A DNA stretch of 53,844 bases, taken from Sphingomonadales bacterium. GTDB lineage: Bacteria > Pseudomonadota > Alphaproteobacteria > Sphingomonadales > Sphingomonadaceae. Shown here in pieces: positions 1-7,804 of this stretch (positions are counted from its first letter, which is position 1; every line of letters starts with the position of its first letter). Both the position numbers and the translations under genes were made by a program. The notes beneath the pieces were generated by a model, which saw only the letters and a program-made list of their open reading frames with translations, was not told where the DNA came from and searched no databases. The stretch spans positions 1 to 53,844 of the forward strand of contig JAGWUH010000025.1 of the NCBI GenBank assembly GCA_028868535.1. The letters run 5' to 3'.

Positions 1-836
1 TCGAGACCGCGCAGAAGAAGGTCGAGGCGCGCAACTACGACATCCGCAAGCAGGTCGTCGAATACGACGACGTGATGAACGACCAGCGCAAGGTGATCTA
101 CGCCCAGCGCGAGGAGATCATGGACGCCGACGCGGTGGACGACGTCGTCGCCGACATGCGGCACGACACCGTCAACGGCCTGGTCGGCACCGCCTGCCCG
201 CCGGGCTCGTACCCCGAATCGTGGGACATCGCCGGGCTGGAGTCGCGCATCCCCGAAGTGCTGGGCATCCAGCTGCCGGTATCCGAATGGCTGGCCGAGG
301 ACGGTATCGAGCCCGAGACGATCGAGCATCGCATCGCCGAGGCCGCCGACGCGCACATGGCGGCGAAGGTCGCCAAGAACGATCCGACGATCTGGCGCCA
401 GGTGGAAAAGTCGGTGCTGCTGGAGCGGCTCGACCACTACTGGAAGGAACACCTCGCCACGCTCGACGCGCTGCGCCAGGTCGTGTTCCTGCGCGCCTAT
501 GCGCAGAAGACGCCGATCAACGAATACAAGCAGGAGGCGTTCAGCCTGTTCGAGCGGATGCTCGACACGATCCGCGAGGACGTCACCCGCATCCTCAGCA
601 CCAGCGAGCTGCAGTTCCAGAACCCGCCGGAGATGCAACTCCCCGAGCTGCCCGACTTCCTGACCGCGCACGTCGATCCGTTCACCGGCGAGAACGAGGC
701 CGGGCCGGACGGCGCGGTGATGACGGCCAAGCCCGCCGGCGGCGATCCCTATGCCGGCATGGGCCTGTCGCGCAACGCGCAGTGCCCGTGCGGCTCGGGC
801 GAGAAGTACAAGCACTGCCACGGCGCCATCGCTTGA
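1..836 (+). CDS. secA: Protein translocase subunit SecA, C-terminal part (5' end outside window)
   Basis: This is the ATPase motor of the Sec export pathway, which pushes unfolded preproteins through SecYEG. The reading frame is open from the left edge (first full codon at base 3), so only about 277 C-terminal residues are visible. The first residues, through [15 protein letters not shown] and VEYDDVMN, match the conserved SecA segment that begins the helical scaffold domain. The scaffold continues through [18 protein letters not shown] linker of about 60 residues leads to a terminal zinc-binding motif, [14 protein letters not shown], which in this family binds SecB and lipid. The stop codon at 834-836 coincides with the left edge of a long palindrome. 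The identification is secure; only the N-terminal part is missing. Confidence 0.97.
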   Translation, partial: ETAQKKVEARNYDIRKQVVEYDDVMNDQRKVIYAQREEIMDADAVDDVVADMRHDTVNGLVGTACPPGSYPESWDIAGLESRIPEVLGIQLPVSEWLAEDGIEPETIEHRIAEAADAHMAAKVAKNDPTIWRQVEKSVLLERLDHYWKEHLATLDALRQVVFLRAYAQKTPINEYKQEAFSLFERMLDTIREDVTRILSTSELQFQNPPEMQLPELPDFLTAHVDPFTGENEAGPDGAVMTAKPAGGDPYAGMGLSRNAQCPCGSGEKYKHCHGAIA

Positions 837-981
837 GGATTTGCCGATATTTGCCCCAGGCCGGGCTGCGGACGGCCGTCTCGCGAGCTTCCGGTGCTCA
901 CGACCTTTAAGGTCGCTGCGCGCCGGTTCTCGCGAGCCAGCCATCCTCGCTCCGGCCTGAGGCAAATCTCGACAAATCCTC
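835..981. repeat. 147-bp imperfect palindrome downstream of secA
   Basis: The two 73-base arms (835-907 and 909-981) pair in perfect register around base 908 without gaps. By direct comparison 52 of 73 positions are complementary. The outer 30 positions have only four mismatches, and the core around 901-915 is almost perfect. It lies between the secA stop and the converging amrS gene, so it could act as a two-way terminator. It is much longer than a normal intrinsic terminator and has no T-run. It may instead be a palindromic intergenic repeat element; no second copy was noticed in this window. Confidence 0.75.
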
Positions 982-1013
982 GCGGCAGTGGCTCCGCCTG
1001 ACTTGCCGCGTCT

Positions 1014-2096
1014 CTAGCTGATCGTCACCGGGATGCGCTGGCGGCCGAAGCTGCCGGCTTTTTCGCCGAAGCGGCCCGCCAGCGGGGTGCCGCAGCGGGT
1101 GCAGTGGCCGCCCTGGCCGAGGGCGTAGCTTTCGATCTCGTACCAGTCGCGGACGATCACCGGGCTGCCGCAGCCGGTGCAGCGGGTGGTATCGCCGTCC
1201 TTGTCGTGGATGTTGCCGGTATAGACGTGGCGCAGCCCGGCAGCGCGCGCGATCCGCACCGCGCGGAGCAGTGTCTCCGGCGGCGTCTGCGCGATGTCGG
1301 TCATCTTCCAGGCCGGGTGGAAGGCGGAGAAGTGGATCGGCACCTCCGGCCCCAGTTCGTCGCGCACCCAGGCGGTCAGCGCGGCAAGCTCTTCCTCGGA
1401 ATCGTTCTGGCCGGGGATCAGCAGCGTGGTCAACTCGGTCCACACCGGCGTCTGGTGGACCAGGTACTTCAGCGTTTCCAGCACCGGGGCGAGGTGGGCG
1501 CCGGTCAGCTTGTGGTAGAAGTCCTCGCTGAACGCCTTGAGGTCGACGTTGGCGGCGTCCATCTTCGCGAAGAATTCGCGGCGTGGTTCGGCGTGGATGT
1601 AGCCCGCCGTCACCGCCACCGTCTTCAGCCCGCGCGCGTGGCAGGCGTCGGCGACGTCCATCGCGTATTCGGCGAAGATCACCGGATCGTTGTAGGTGAA
1701 CGCGACCGAGGCGCAGCCGTGCTCCGCCGCGACGCGGGCGATGTCGTCGGGCGTCGCCCGGGCCATCAGCGCGTCCATGTCGCGGGTCTTGGAGATGTCG
1801 GCGTTCTGGCAGAACTTGCAGGTCAGGTTGCAGCCGGCGGTGCCGAACGACAGCACGCTGGTCCCCGGCAGGAAGTGGTTGAGCGGCTTCTTCTCGATCG
1901 GATCGATGCAGAAGCCCGAGGAACGGCCGTAAGTGGTGAGGACGAGCGCGTCGCCCGCGCGCTGGCGGACGAAGCACAGGCCGCGCTGGCCGTCGTGCAG
2001 CTTGCAGTCGCGCGGGCACAGGTCGCACTGGATGCGCCCGTCGTCGAGCGGGTGCCACCAGCGCGCCGGCCAGGCGGATTCGGGGATGGCGCTCAC
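1014..2096 (-). CDS. amrS: AmmeMemoRadiSam system radical SAM enzyme AmrS
   Basis: This is a radical S-adenosylmethionine enzyme of the AmrS family, always linked to Memo and AMMECR1 proteins; its reaction is not established. The protein is 360 aa from a GTG start. The cluster-binding motif C89-x3-C93-x2-C96 (CNLTCKFC) is intact. Four further Cys (24, 27, 31, 41) lie before it, and two CxxC pairs near the C-terminus may form a zinc ribbon. The start was chosen because the GTG overlaps the upstream stop (GTGA) and an AGGAG lies 5 nt before it. An in-frame ATG at 2111 would add five residues but has no comparable ribosome site. The overlap implies translational coupling with the Memo/AMMECR1 gene. 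Confidence 0.92.
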   Translation of the reverse strand: MSAIPESAWPARWWHPLDDGRIQCDLCPRDCKLHDGQRGLCFVRQRAGDALVLTTYGRSSGFCIDPIEKKPLNHFLPGTSVLSFGTAGCNLTCKFCQNADISKTRDMDALMARATPDDIARVAAEHGCASVAFTYNDPVIFAEYAMDVADACHARGLKTVAVTAGYIHAEPRREFFAKMDAANVDLKAFSEDFYHKLTGAHLAPVLETLKYLVHQTPVWTELTTLLIPGQNDSEEELAALTAWVRDELGPEVPIHFSAFHPAWKMTDIAQTPPETLLRAVRIARAAGLRHVYTGNIHDKDGDTTRCTGCGSPVIVRDWYEIESYALGQGGHCTRCGTPLAGRFGEKAGSFGRQRIPVTIS

Positions 2097-3448
2097 GTGG
2101 GCTCCTGCCATTTTCTGACGGTGTAGCGCGACAGGGCGAGGTCCGGGGACCAGAAGTCCCCGGGCAGGCCGGCCTTGCGCTTGAGGCCGTCGAGGAACGC
2201 CTGCGGCGTCGGCAACTGCTCCCAGACCTGCGGCAGGAACGTGCCGCGGTGGCGACCGCAGGTGAGGACGACGCCATCGATGCCGGGGCGCAGGCGCGCG
2301 CGGGCGTCGGCCTCGTCGGTGAAGCGGAGCGGTTCCTGCGGCGACAGCAGCGAGACCTCCACGCGGACCCGCGGCAGTTCCTCGGCGGTCAGCGGCGGGA
2401 AGCGCGGATCGTCGAAGGCGGCCTTGCAGGCGTTGTCGGCGACATCGTCGCGCAGCGGGCGGTGGGCGACGAGGCTGCCGATGCAGCCGCGCAGGTGGCC
2501 ATCGCGGGTCAGCGTGACGAAGGTGGCCGCGTTGGCGTCGAGCCAGTCGGCCGCGGGGGTGTCGTCGCCGGCCGGCAGGCCCAGCCGGCGGGCGATCGCG
2601 GCACGCGCCCGGCGCAGCAGCACCGCGCCGGCGTCCGCCGGCAGGGCATCGCTCGCGGTGAATTCGAGCGCGGCATAGCCGACCACCCGGGCGCGATCGC
2701 CGGCAGTGTCGCCGGAATTGCACCAGCCGACGAGCTGCGGCTTCAGGCCATGGTGGCGCGCTGCCGCCAGCATGCCGTTGATGGGCAGCGCGCCGCAGGC
2801 CTGCTCGAAGCTGTCGAGCGGCTGGCCCGCGAGGATGCGTTCAAGCGTCGACCGGTCCTGGCTCCTGGCGTCGTCGTAGGGCAGGTAGTGCGACAGGTCG
2901 GAGGAAATCACTATCAGCGTCTCCGGGCCGCCCCAGAGACGCTCGATGACTTCGGCAACGTCGGTGGCCGTGGCGCGGCCGACCACCAGCGGGACCAGCG
3001 TGAAGTGGTTCAGCAGGCGCTGCAGGAACGGCACCTGGACTTCCAGCGCGTGTTCGCGGGCGTGGGCTTCGGCGTGGGTGATGACTTGCGGCAGGTCGGC
3101 CAGCGCCGCCACGGCGTCGCCATCGACCGGCACGTCGCCGAGCGGGGTGGCGAAGCGGTCGCAGCCGGGGAGCGCGAGGCCGTCGAAGGCGACGCGGTGC
3201 GCCGGGCCGAGCAGCACCACGCGGCGCACTTCGGCGGCGGCGGCGGCCTGTCGCAGCCGCGCGAACGCCAGGCCGGCAAGGCGCCCGGAATAGGCGTAGC
3301 CGGCATGGGGAACGATGACCGCCTTGGGCCGCCGCATCGGCGGCGGCGCTTCGCCGGGCGCCATCAGCCTGGCGATGGCGGCGTCCAGCGCTTCGGTCGA
3401 ACCGGGGTAGAAGCTGCCGGCAACGGCGGGGGCGCGGGTGCTGGTCAC
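2093..3448 (-). CDS. Fused AmmeMemoRadiSam protein B (Memo) and protein A (AMMECR1)
   Basis: This two-domain protein of 451 aa belongs to the AmmeMemoRadiSam system, which is of unknown function. Residues 1 to about 265 form a Memo-like domain, related in fold to extradiol dioxygenases. It carries His-containing motifs typical of the family: PHAGYAYSG (47-55), GPAHR (81-85), SSDLSHY (182-188) and a Cys at 218 before GALPINGM. Residues from about 272 form an AMMECR1 domain with the diagnostic LRGCIG motif at 319-324. Many genomes encode the two parts as separate genes; here they are fused and followed directly by amrS. A divergent promoter region with a palindrome separates it from the oxidoreductase operon. 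Confidence 0.92.
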   Translation of the reverse strand: MTSTRAPAVAGSFYPGSTEALDAAIARLMAPGEAPPPMRRPKAVIVPHAGYAYSGRLAGLAFARLRQAAAAAEVRRVVLLGPAHRVAFDGLALPGCDRFATPLGDVPVDGDAVAALADLPQVITHAEAHAREHALEVQVPFLQRLLNHFTLVPLVVGRATATDVAEVIERLWGGPETLIVISSDLSHYLPYDDARSQDRSTLERILAGQPLDSFEQACGALPINGMLAAARHHGLKPQLVGWCNSGDTAGDRARVVGYAALEFTASDALPADAGAVLLRRARAAIARRLGLPAGDDTPAADWLDANAATFVTLTRDGHLRGCIGSLVAHRPLRDDVADNACKAAFDDPRFPPLTAEELPRVRVEVSLLSPQEPLRFTDEADARARLRPGIDGVVLTCGRHRGTFLPQVWEQLPTPQAFLDGLKRKAGLPGDFWSPDLALSRYTVRKWQEPT

Positions 3449-3542
3449 GGGGTGTTCCTTCGCTCGTTGCGGCCGATATAGTTCCCGGGCGAACGATTTT
3501 TAGGGCGGGCTGGTGGAAAATCCTGTCGCGCCGTCACAGGGT

Positions 3543-3571
3543 TTGACGCGCCCGGATGCGCGGCATAGCTT
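3543..3571 (+). promoter_or_regulatory. Possible sigma-70 promoter of the OYE/SDR operon
   Basis: TTGACG (3543-3548) is followed after 17 bases by TAGCTT (3566-3571), about 60 bases before the likely start codon. The -35 match is good and the -10 match is weak. A palindrome overlaps the -10 position, which fits a repressor-controlled promoter. This was assigned by eye only. Confidence 0.35.
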
Positions 3572-3596
3572 GTGACCGACTGCTCACAAGCGATGC
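3563..3596. promoter_or_regulatory. Inverted repeat, candidate operator upstream of the OYE/SDR operon
   Basis: GCTTGTGA (3568-3575) and TCACAAGC (3584-3591) form perfect 8-bp arms around an 8-base spacer. With one A/G mismatch the arms extend to 13 bp (3563-3575 and 3584-3596). The site overlaps the putative -10 element, so a dimeric repressor is the simplest reading. No regulator gene lies beside it in this window. Confidence 0.5.
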
Positions 3597-3630
3597 CGCA
3601 AGCGCACGATGACGGGAGAGCGTGATTGCC

Positions 3631-4794
3631 ATGACCGATTTTTCCGGCCTGTTTACCCCGTTCCCGCTGGGCAAGTTCACGTTGCCCAACCGCATCGTGT
3701 TTCCGCCGATGGGGCTGGAAGTCTGCGAGGACGGCGTACCGAGCGACGAGGCGGCGGAATACTATGCGCGCCGGGCCGAGGGCGGGGCGAGCCTGGTCAT
3801 CACCGAAGGCGTCTATATCGACCATCCGGCTTCGGGCGACAATCCGCTGCTCGGCCGCTGGTCGGGCGAGGCGGCGTTTGCCGGTTGGCGAAATGTCGCG
3901 TCCCGCGTCCATGCGCGGGGCGGCCTCACCGTGCCGGAGCTGTGGCATGTCGGGCTGATCTATCGCGGGCCGGACCTGATGACCGGCAAGGACGTCGATT
4001 TCCGCGCCGAGCTGGGGCAGGTCAGTCCGTCGGGCTTCATCGCGCCCGGCAGGCAGGTCTGCGAAGGCATGACCGAGGCGCAGATCGAGGCTGTTCTGGC
4101 CAGTTACGCGCGCGGCGCCGCCAAGGCGGTGGAACTGGGCTATGACGGCGTCGAGCTTCACGGCGCACACGGCTACCTGATCGACCAGTTCCTGTGGAAG
4201 GCGCTGAACCACCGCAGCGATCGCTGGGGCGGCAGCCCGCGCGCGCGGGGGCAGTTCCTCGCCGACGTGGTCCGCGCCTGCCGGGCTGAGCTGAAGCCGG
4301 GCATGCCGCTGATCGTGCGCATCTCGAACTGGAAGATGGTCGATTTCGCCGCCCGCCTGGCCGATACGCCCGACGAGCTCGCCGAGCTGCTGGCGCCGGC
4401 GGTCGAAGCCGGGGTGGACCTGTTCGACTGCTCGCAGCGCCGCTTCTGGGAACCCTGCTTCGACACGCCCGGCGACGATCTCAATCTCGCCGGCTGGGTC
4501 CGCAAGGTCACCGGCGTGCCAACCTGCACGATCGGTTCGGTCGGTCTCGATTCCGACTTCTTCAGCAATCTCGCCGAAGGCAAGCAGTCGGACCTCAACC
4601 TCGCCTCGCTCGACGAGCTGATGCGCCGCTTCGATCGTGGCGATTTCGACCTCGTCGCGGTCGGTCGCGCGATGATCGCCGAGCCGGACTGGCCGAAGCT
4701 GGTCCAGGGTGGCCGGCTGGACGGGTTGAAGCCGTTCACGCCGAAGGCGCTGGCCGAGGCCCTGATGGAGCACGTCGAGGAAGCGCAGCCATGA
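3631..4794 (+). CDS. Old yellow enzyme family NAD(P)H:flavin oxidoreductase
   Basis: This FMN-dependent TIM-barrel oxidoreductase of 387 aa would reduce activated C=C bonds using NAD(P)H. Family motifs are present: LPNRIVFPPM near the N-terminus (18-27), LWHVG (104-108), the HGAHGYLIDQF signature (177-187) and NHRSDRWGGS (193-202). The length fits a single-domain enzyme; it lacks the FeS and second flavin domains of 2,4-dienoyl-CoA reductase. ATG 3631 was preferred over GTG 3622 because the GGGAG at 3614-3618 is too close to the GTG. The gene overlaps the SDR gene by ATGA, so the two are probably co-translated and act in one reductive pathway. The substrate is unknown. Confidence 0.9.
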   Translation: MTDFSGLFTPFPLGKFTLPNRIVFPPMGLEVCEDGVPSDEAAEYYARRAEGGASLVITEGVYIDHPASGDNPLLGRWSGEAAFAGWRNVASRVHARGGLTVPELWHVGLIYRGPDLMTGKDVDFRAELGQVSPSGFIAPGRQVCEGMTEAQIEAVLASYARGAAKAVELGYDGVELHGAHGYLIDQFLWKALNHRSDRWGGSPRARGQFLADVVRACRAELKPGMPLIVRISNWKMVDFAARLADTPDELAELLAPAVEAGVDLFDCSQRRFWEPCFDTPGDDLNLAGWVRKVTGVPTCTIGSVGLDSDFFSNLAEGKQSDLNLASLDELMRRFDRGDFDLVAVGRAMIAEPDWPKLVQGGRLDGLKPFTPKALAEALMEHVEEAQP

Positions 4795-5687
4795 GCCTCG
4801 CCGCCGCGCACGCCGCGCTGAAGGGCAAGGTGGCGATCGTCGTCGGCGGCGCCGCCGGCCATCTCGGGCGCGGCGTGACGCTGGCGCTGGCGGAAGCCGG
4901 CTGCCGGCTGTGGGTCTGCGACAACGATGCCGAGGGGCTTGCCGCGATCGTCCCCGCGGCGGAGGCGCTGGGGGCGACAATCACCGCGCTGCACGCCGAT
5001 GTCGGGGACTCCGCCTCGCTCGACGCCTTCTACGATCGCGCCGAGGCCGCGCTGCCGCACGCGGACATCCTGGTGAACGTTCCGGGCGGGGTGCGGCGCA
5101 GCCTGTTCATGGACACCAGCCGTGCCGACCATGCCCGCGACATCCGGCTCAACTACGGCTACGTGATCGACAGTTGCCAGCGGGCGATCCCGCTGCTGCG
5201 CCGATCGGGGCAGGGCGGCAGCATCGTCAACTTCACGACGATCGAGGCACATCGCGGCGCCGCCACTTTCGCGGTCTATGCCGGCGCCAAGGCCGCGACG
5301 ACGAACTTCAGCCGGGCGCTGGCGGTGGAACTGGGGGCGGAGCAGATCCGCGTCAACTGCATCGCCACCGACACCAGCCCGGCCCGGGCATCCAATGCCG
5401 CGCTGGCGCCCGAGGACTTCGCGCGTCTCGCCCGCCTCGGCCCCGATGCGCTGAACCGGGCTATCGAATTCTACGTGCCGCAGAAGCGCCCTCCCGGCGT
5501 GGAGGATTGCGTCAACGGGGTGCTGTTCCTGGCCAGCGACCTGGCCCGTACGGTCACCGGCACGACCCTGCACGTCGATGGCGGGACTTATGCCGCTTTC
5601 GGTTTCCTCGACTGGCCGGGCGGGGATGGCTTCATGCCCGCGCCCCTCGGCGGCACGCTGGCGTTGCTGGCCGGGCAAGATAGCTGA
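4791..5687 (+). CDS. SDR family NAD(P)-dependent oxidoreductase
   Basis: This is a classical short-chain dehydrogenase/reductase of 298 aa. The N-terminal Rossmann motif is a variant (GGAAGHLGRG), and the active-site pair is YAGAK (YxxxK). The C-terminal part contains VTGTTLHVDGGTYA, typical of the family's end region. It is longer than the usual 250-260 aa because of an extension before and after that end motif. It starts inside the stop of the OYE gene (ATGA), so the two products probably act in sequence, for example C=C reduction and carbonyl/alcohol interconversion (inference). The substrate cannot be deduced. Confidence 0.88.
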   Translation: MSLAAAHAALKGKVAIVVGGAAGHLGRGVTLALAEAGCRLWVCDNDAEGLAAIVPAAEALGATITALHADVGDSASLDAFYDRAEAALPHADILVNVPGGVRRSLFMDTSRADHARDIRLNYGYVIDSCQRAIPLLRRSGQGGSIVNFTTIEAHRGAATFAVYAGAKAATTNFSRALAVELGAEQIRVNCIATDTSPARASNAALAPEDFARLARLGPDALNRAIEFYVPQKRPPGVEDCVNGVLFLASDLARTVTGTTLHVDGGTYAAFGFLDWPGGDGFMPAPLGGTLALLAGQDS

Positions 5688-5852
5688 AATCAATCGCTTG
5701 CGGGCGGGAATTCGCCCGATCGGCGGGTGATTTTAACCCAACAGTTACGGACAATCCCTATCTCGCCGGTTTGCCCGATATTGGGGAGGCGGACGGAATA
5801 TGGCCGACGACAAGGGGCGTCGCGATTCCAGCTGCCCCCAGCGTGAGAAGCC

Positions 5853-6530
5853 GTGATGGAACCTGCGCCCGATCATTTGCCCGCGTCCTTCGAGCCGGAG
5901 GACGCAGTGGCACCGGCGCCGCACCCGTCCGGCGAGGACCAGCGCGCGGCGCCTCGCTTCACGCTGCTGCTGCGCACGGCCAAGCTGATCGCCGACGGGC
6001 GCGAGTTCGTCTGCGTGCTGCGCGACGCATCGGACACCGGGGTCAAGGTTCGCCTGTTCCATCCGCTCCCGGCGGCGCAGGCGCATGAGCTCGAGCTCGC
6101 GGACGGCACCCGGCTGCCGCTCGATCCGGTCTGGGAGCGGGGCGGCCATGCCGGGTTCCGCTTCGTCACGCCGATCGACGTGCGGACCATGATCGAGGAT
6201 TTCGACGGTCCCTATCCCCGTCGGCCGTTGCGCCTCCAGCTCCACAACCATGCCCGCGTCACCGCGCATGGCGACATCCGCGAGGCCCGGATCATCAATC
6301 TGTCGCAACAGGGCGCCTGCATCCAATGCGACGAGCACCTGATGCTGCAGGAAAAGATCTGCATCGAGGGCGACCTCATGCCGCCGATCGTCGCGCATGT
6401 CTGCTGGCGTGATGCGCCGCGTTACGGCTTGGCATTCGAGCAACTGTTCCAGCTCGACGAGCTCGCCCGGTTCATCGCGCGCGTGCAGGACGGCGGCCCC
6501 GCCGAGCCCGGTCGCAGAACTGCCGCCTGA
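5853..6530 (+). CDS. Protein with two PilZ domains (candidate cyclic-di-GMP receptor)
   Basis: This 225-aa soluble protein has two PilZ-like domains, at about residues 30-110 and 120-215. PilZ domains bind cyclic di-GMP through an N-terminal RxxxR and a (D/N)xSxxG motif. Domain 1 shows RFTLLLR and DASDTG; domain 2 shows RRPLRL and NLSQQG. Both therefore keep the second motif, while the arginine motifs are less canonical. There is no signal peptide or membrane segment. The start is GTG 5853 with an ATG one codon later (5856); either may be used. The gene stands alone between the SDR and LacI-type genes. Target and function are unknown. Confidence 0.83.
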   Translation: MMEPAPDHLPASFEPEDAVAPAPHPSGEDQRAAPRFTLLLRTAKLIADGREFVCVLRDASDTGVKVRLFHPLPAAQAHELELADGTRLPLDPVWERGGHAGFRFVTPIDVRTMIEDFDGPYPRRPLRLQLHNHARVTAHGDIREARIINLSQQGACIQCDEHLMLQEKICIEGDLMPPIVAHVCWRDAPRYGLAFEQLFQLDELARFIARVQDGGPAEPGRRTAA

Positions 6531-6628
6531 AGCCTCGCGCAGTGAGCAAAAGTGCACGCTGGCAGGTTGGCTGCGGCGCGGCGACACATGTGGCGTTCCC
6601 TAAGGAATTCAAGGCAAAACGATGTTTT

Positions 6629-6644
6629 TCCACACATCTGTGGA
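6629..6644. promoter_or_regulatory. 16-bp palindrome upstream of the LacI-type regulator
   Basis: TCCACA-CATC-TGTGGA is a perfect inverted repeat with 6-bp arms. It ends directly before the first of two TTGCAA-centred sites and about 105 bases before the regulator's start codon. Its size suits a protein-binding site better than a terminator, and no T-run follows. The bound protein is unknown. Confidence 0.45.
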
Positions 6645-6680
6645 TTGCAACCTGTCCCTAGGTGTATTTGCTGGTTGCAA
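6645..6680. promoter_or_regulatory. Pair of TTGCAA-centred sites, candidate LacI-family operator
   Basis: TTGCAACC (6645-6652) and GGTTGCAA (6673-6680) form a perfect 8-bp inverted repeat. Each half contains the 6-bp palindrome TTGCAA, and the two centres are 28 bases apart. The sites lie about 70 and 100 bases upstream of the LacI-type gene, which fits autoregulation. The assignment is inferred from position and symmetry. Confidence 0.45.
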
Positions 6681-6748
6681 ACGGAATCATTTCAGGGGAC
6701 ATTCACCGCGGACGGGGTCGACATAAACACAAGCAAGTTGGCCTGCAC

Positions 6749-7723
6749 ATGGATCGCATCAGGAATATCAAGGACCTCGCCGTTCTGGCCGGGGTGTCGG
6801 CGGGCACTGTCTCGCGCGCGCTCGCCGGTTCCGAACTCATCAGCCTCAAGACCCGGGAGCGCATCAAGGCGCTTGCCGACCATCACGGCTTTCGTCCCAA
6901 CGCGCTGGCGCGCAATCTGCGCATCCAGCGGACGGGCGCGGTCGGCGTGGTGGTGCCGCTCAAGTCCGCGAAGGGCGAGCAACTCTCGGACCCGTTCTTC
7001 ATCGCCATGCTCGGCATGGTCGCGGACGGGCTGACCGATCGCGGCTACGACCTGCTGCTGTCGCGCGTGTCCGCCACGGGCGAGGGCTGGCTGGACCAGT
7101 TCATCGGCTCGGGCCGGGTCGACGGCGTGCTGCTGATCGGCCAGCAGGACATGCACGAAGCGATCGACGCGGTGGCCTCGCGCTACCGCCCGATGGTGGT
7201 CTGGGGTGGTCATGTCGCCGGCCAGCAGTCGTGCGTGGTCGGATCGGACAACGTCGTTGGTGGCCGCCTGGCGGCGGAGCACCTGCTGGAACGCGGTTGC
7301 CGCCATATCGCCTTCGTCGGCGATCCCGGCCCGCTGGAATCGTCGCAACGCCTGTCCGGTGCCCGTGCTGCCATCGAAGCGGCGGGCATGCGGTTGACCG
7401 TCATTCCCGATCGCGAGACGTTCCGCGCGACGTTTGCCGGCGGCGAACGGCCCGACGGCATCTTCGCCTGTTCGGACATGCTGGCGGTGAACTGCATCGT
7501 CGGGCTGGGCAATGCCGGGCTGCGCGTTCCGGACGATGTCAGGGTCGTGGGCTACGACGGCCTGGGTATCTGCGAGCAGGTGGCGCCGCGGCTGTCGACG
7601 ATCGACCAGCAGGTGGAGGCGGGTGCCAGGCACCTGGTCGACCTGCTGCTGCGGCGGATCGGTGGAGAAGATACCGAGTCGGTGGTACTGGAGCCCCGGT
7701 TGGAGGTGCGCGACTCTACCTGA
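6749..7723 (+). CDS. LacI family transcriptional regulator
   Basis: This DNA-binding regulator of 324 aa has a small-molecule sensor domain. The N-terminal helix-turn-helix (about 6-25, IKDLAVLAGVSAGTVSRAL) and hinge (about 45-60) are typical of LacI/GalR proteins. The rest is a periplasmic-binding-protein-like domain with family motifs such as DGVLLIG and GGRLAAEHLLERGCRHIAFV. The start ATG 6749 places the HTH at the normal position; an upstream in-frame start would add 29 atypical residues. Symmetric sites in the upstream 150 bases may be its operators. No sugar or nucleoside transport genes lie beside it, so the effector is unknown. A strong hairpin follows the stop. Confidence 0.93.
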   Translation: MDRIRNIKDLAVLAGVSAGTVSRALAGSELISLKTRERIKALADHHGFRPNALARNLRIQRTGAVGVVVPLKSAKGEQLSDPFFIAMLGMVADGLTDRGYDLLLSRVSATGEGWLDQFIGSGRVDGVLLIGQQDMHEAIDAVASRYRPMVVWGGHVAGQQSCVVGSDNVVGGRLAAEHLLERGCRHIAFVGDPGPLESSQRLSGARAAIEAAGMRLTVIPDRETFRATFAGGERPDGIFACSDMLAVNCIVGLGNAGLRVPDDVRVVGYDGLGICEQVAPRLSTIDQQVEAGARHLVDLLLRRIGGEDTESVVLEPRLEVRDST

Positions 7724-7754
7724 TCGCGGGCCGGGCGGGCCGGGTGACGGGAGG

Positions 7755-7785
7755 CCACGCGTGCGCTATGAACGCGCACGCGTGG
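7755..7785 (+). terminator. Strong hairpin after the LacI-type gene
   Basis: A perfect 12-bp stem (7755-7766 with 7774-7785, CCACGCGTGCGC) encloses a 7-base loop. It sits between the LacI-type stop (7723) and the kinase start (7805). No T-run follows, so it may be a Rho-independent terminator of the U-poor type common in GC-rich bacteria, or a structured leader of the kinase mRNA. Confidence 0.5.
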
Positions 7786-7804
7786 TGGTGGGACGGGATC
7801 GGCA

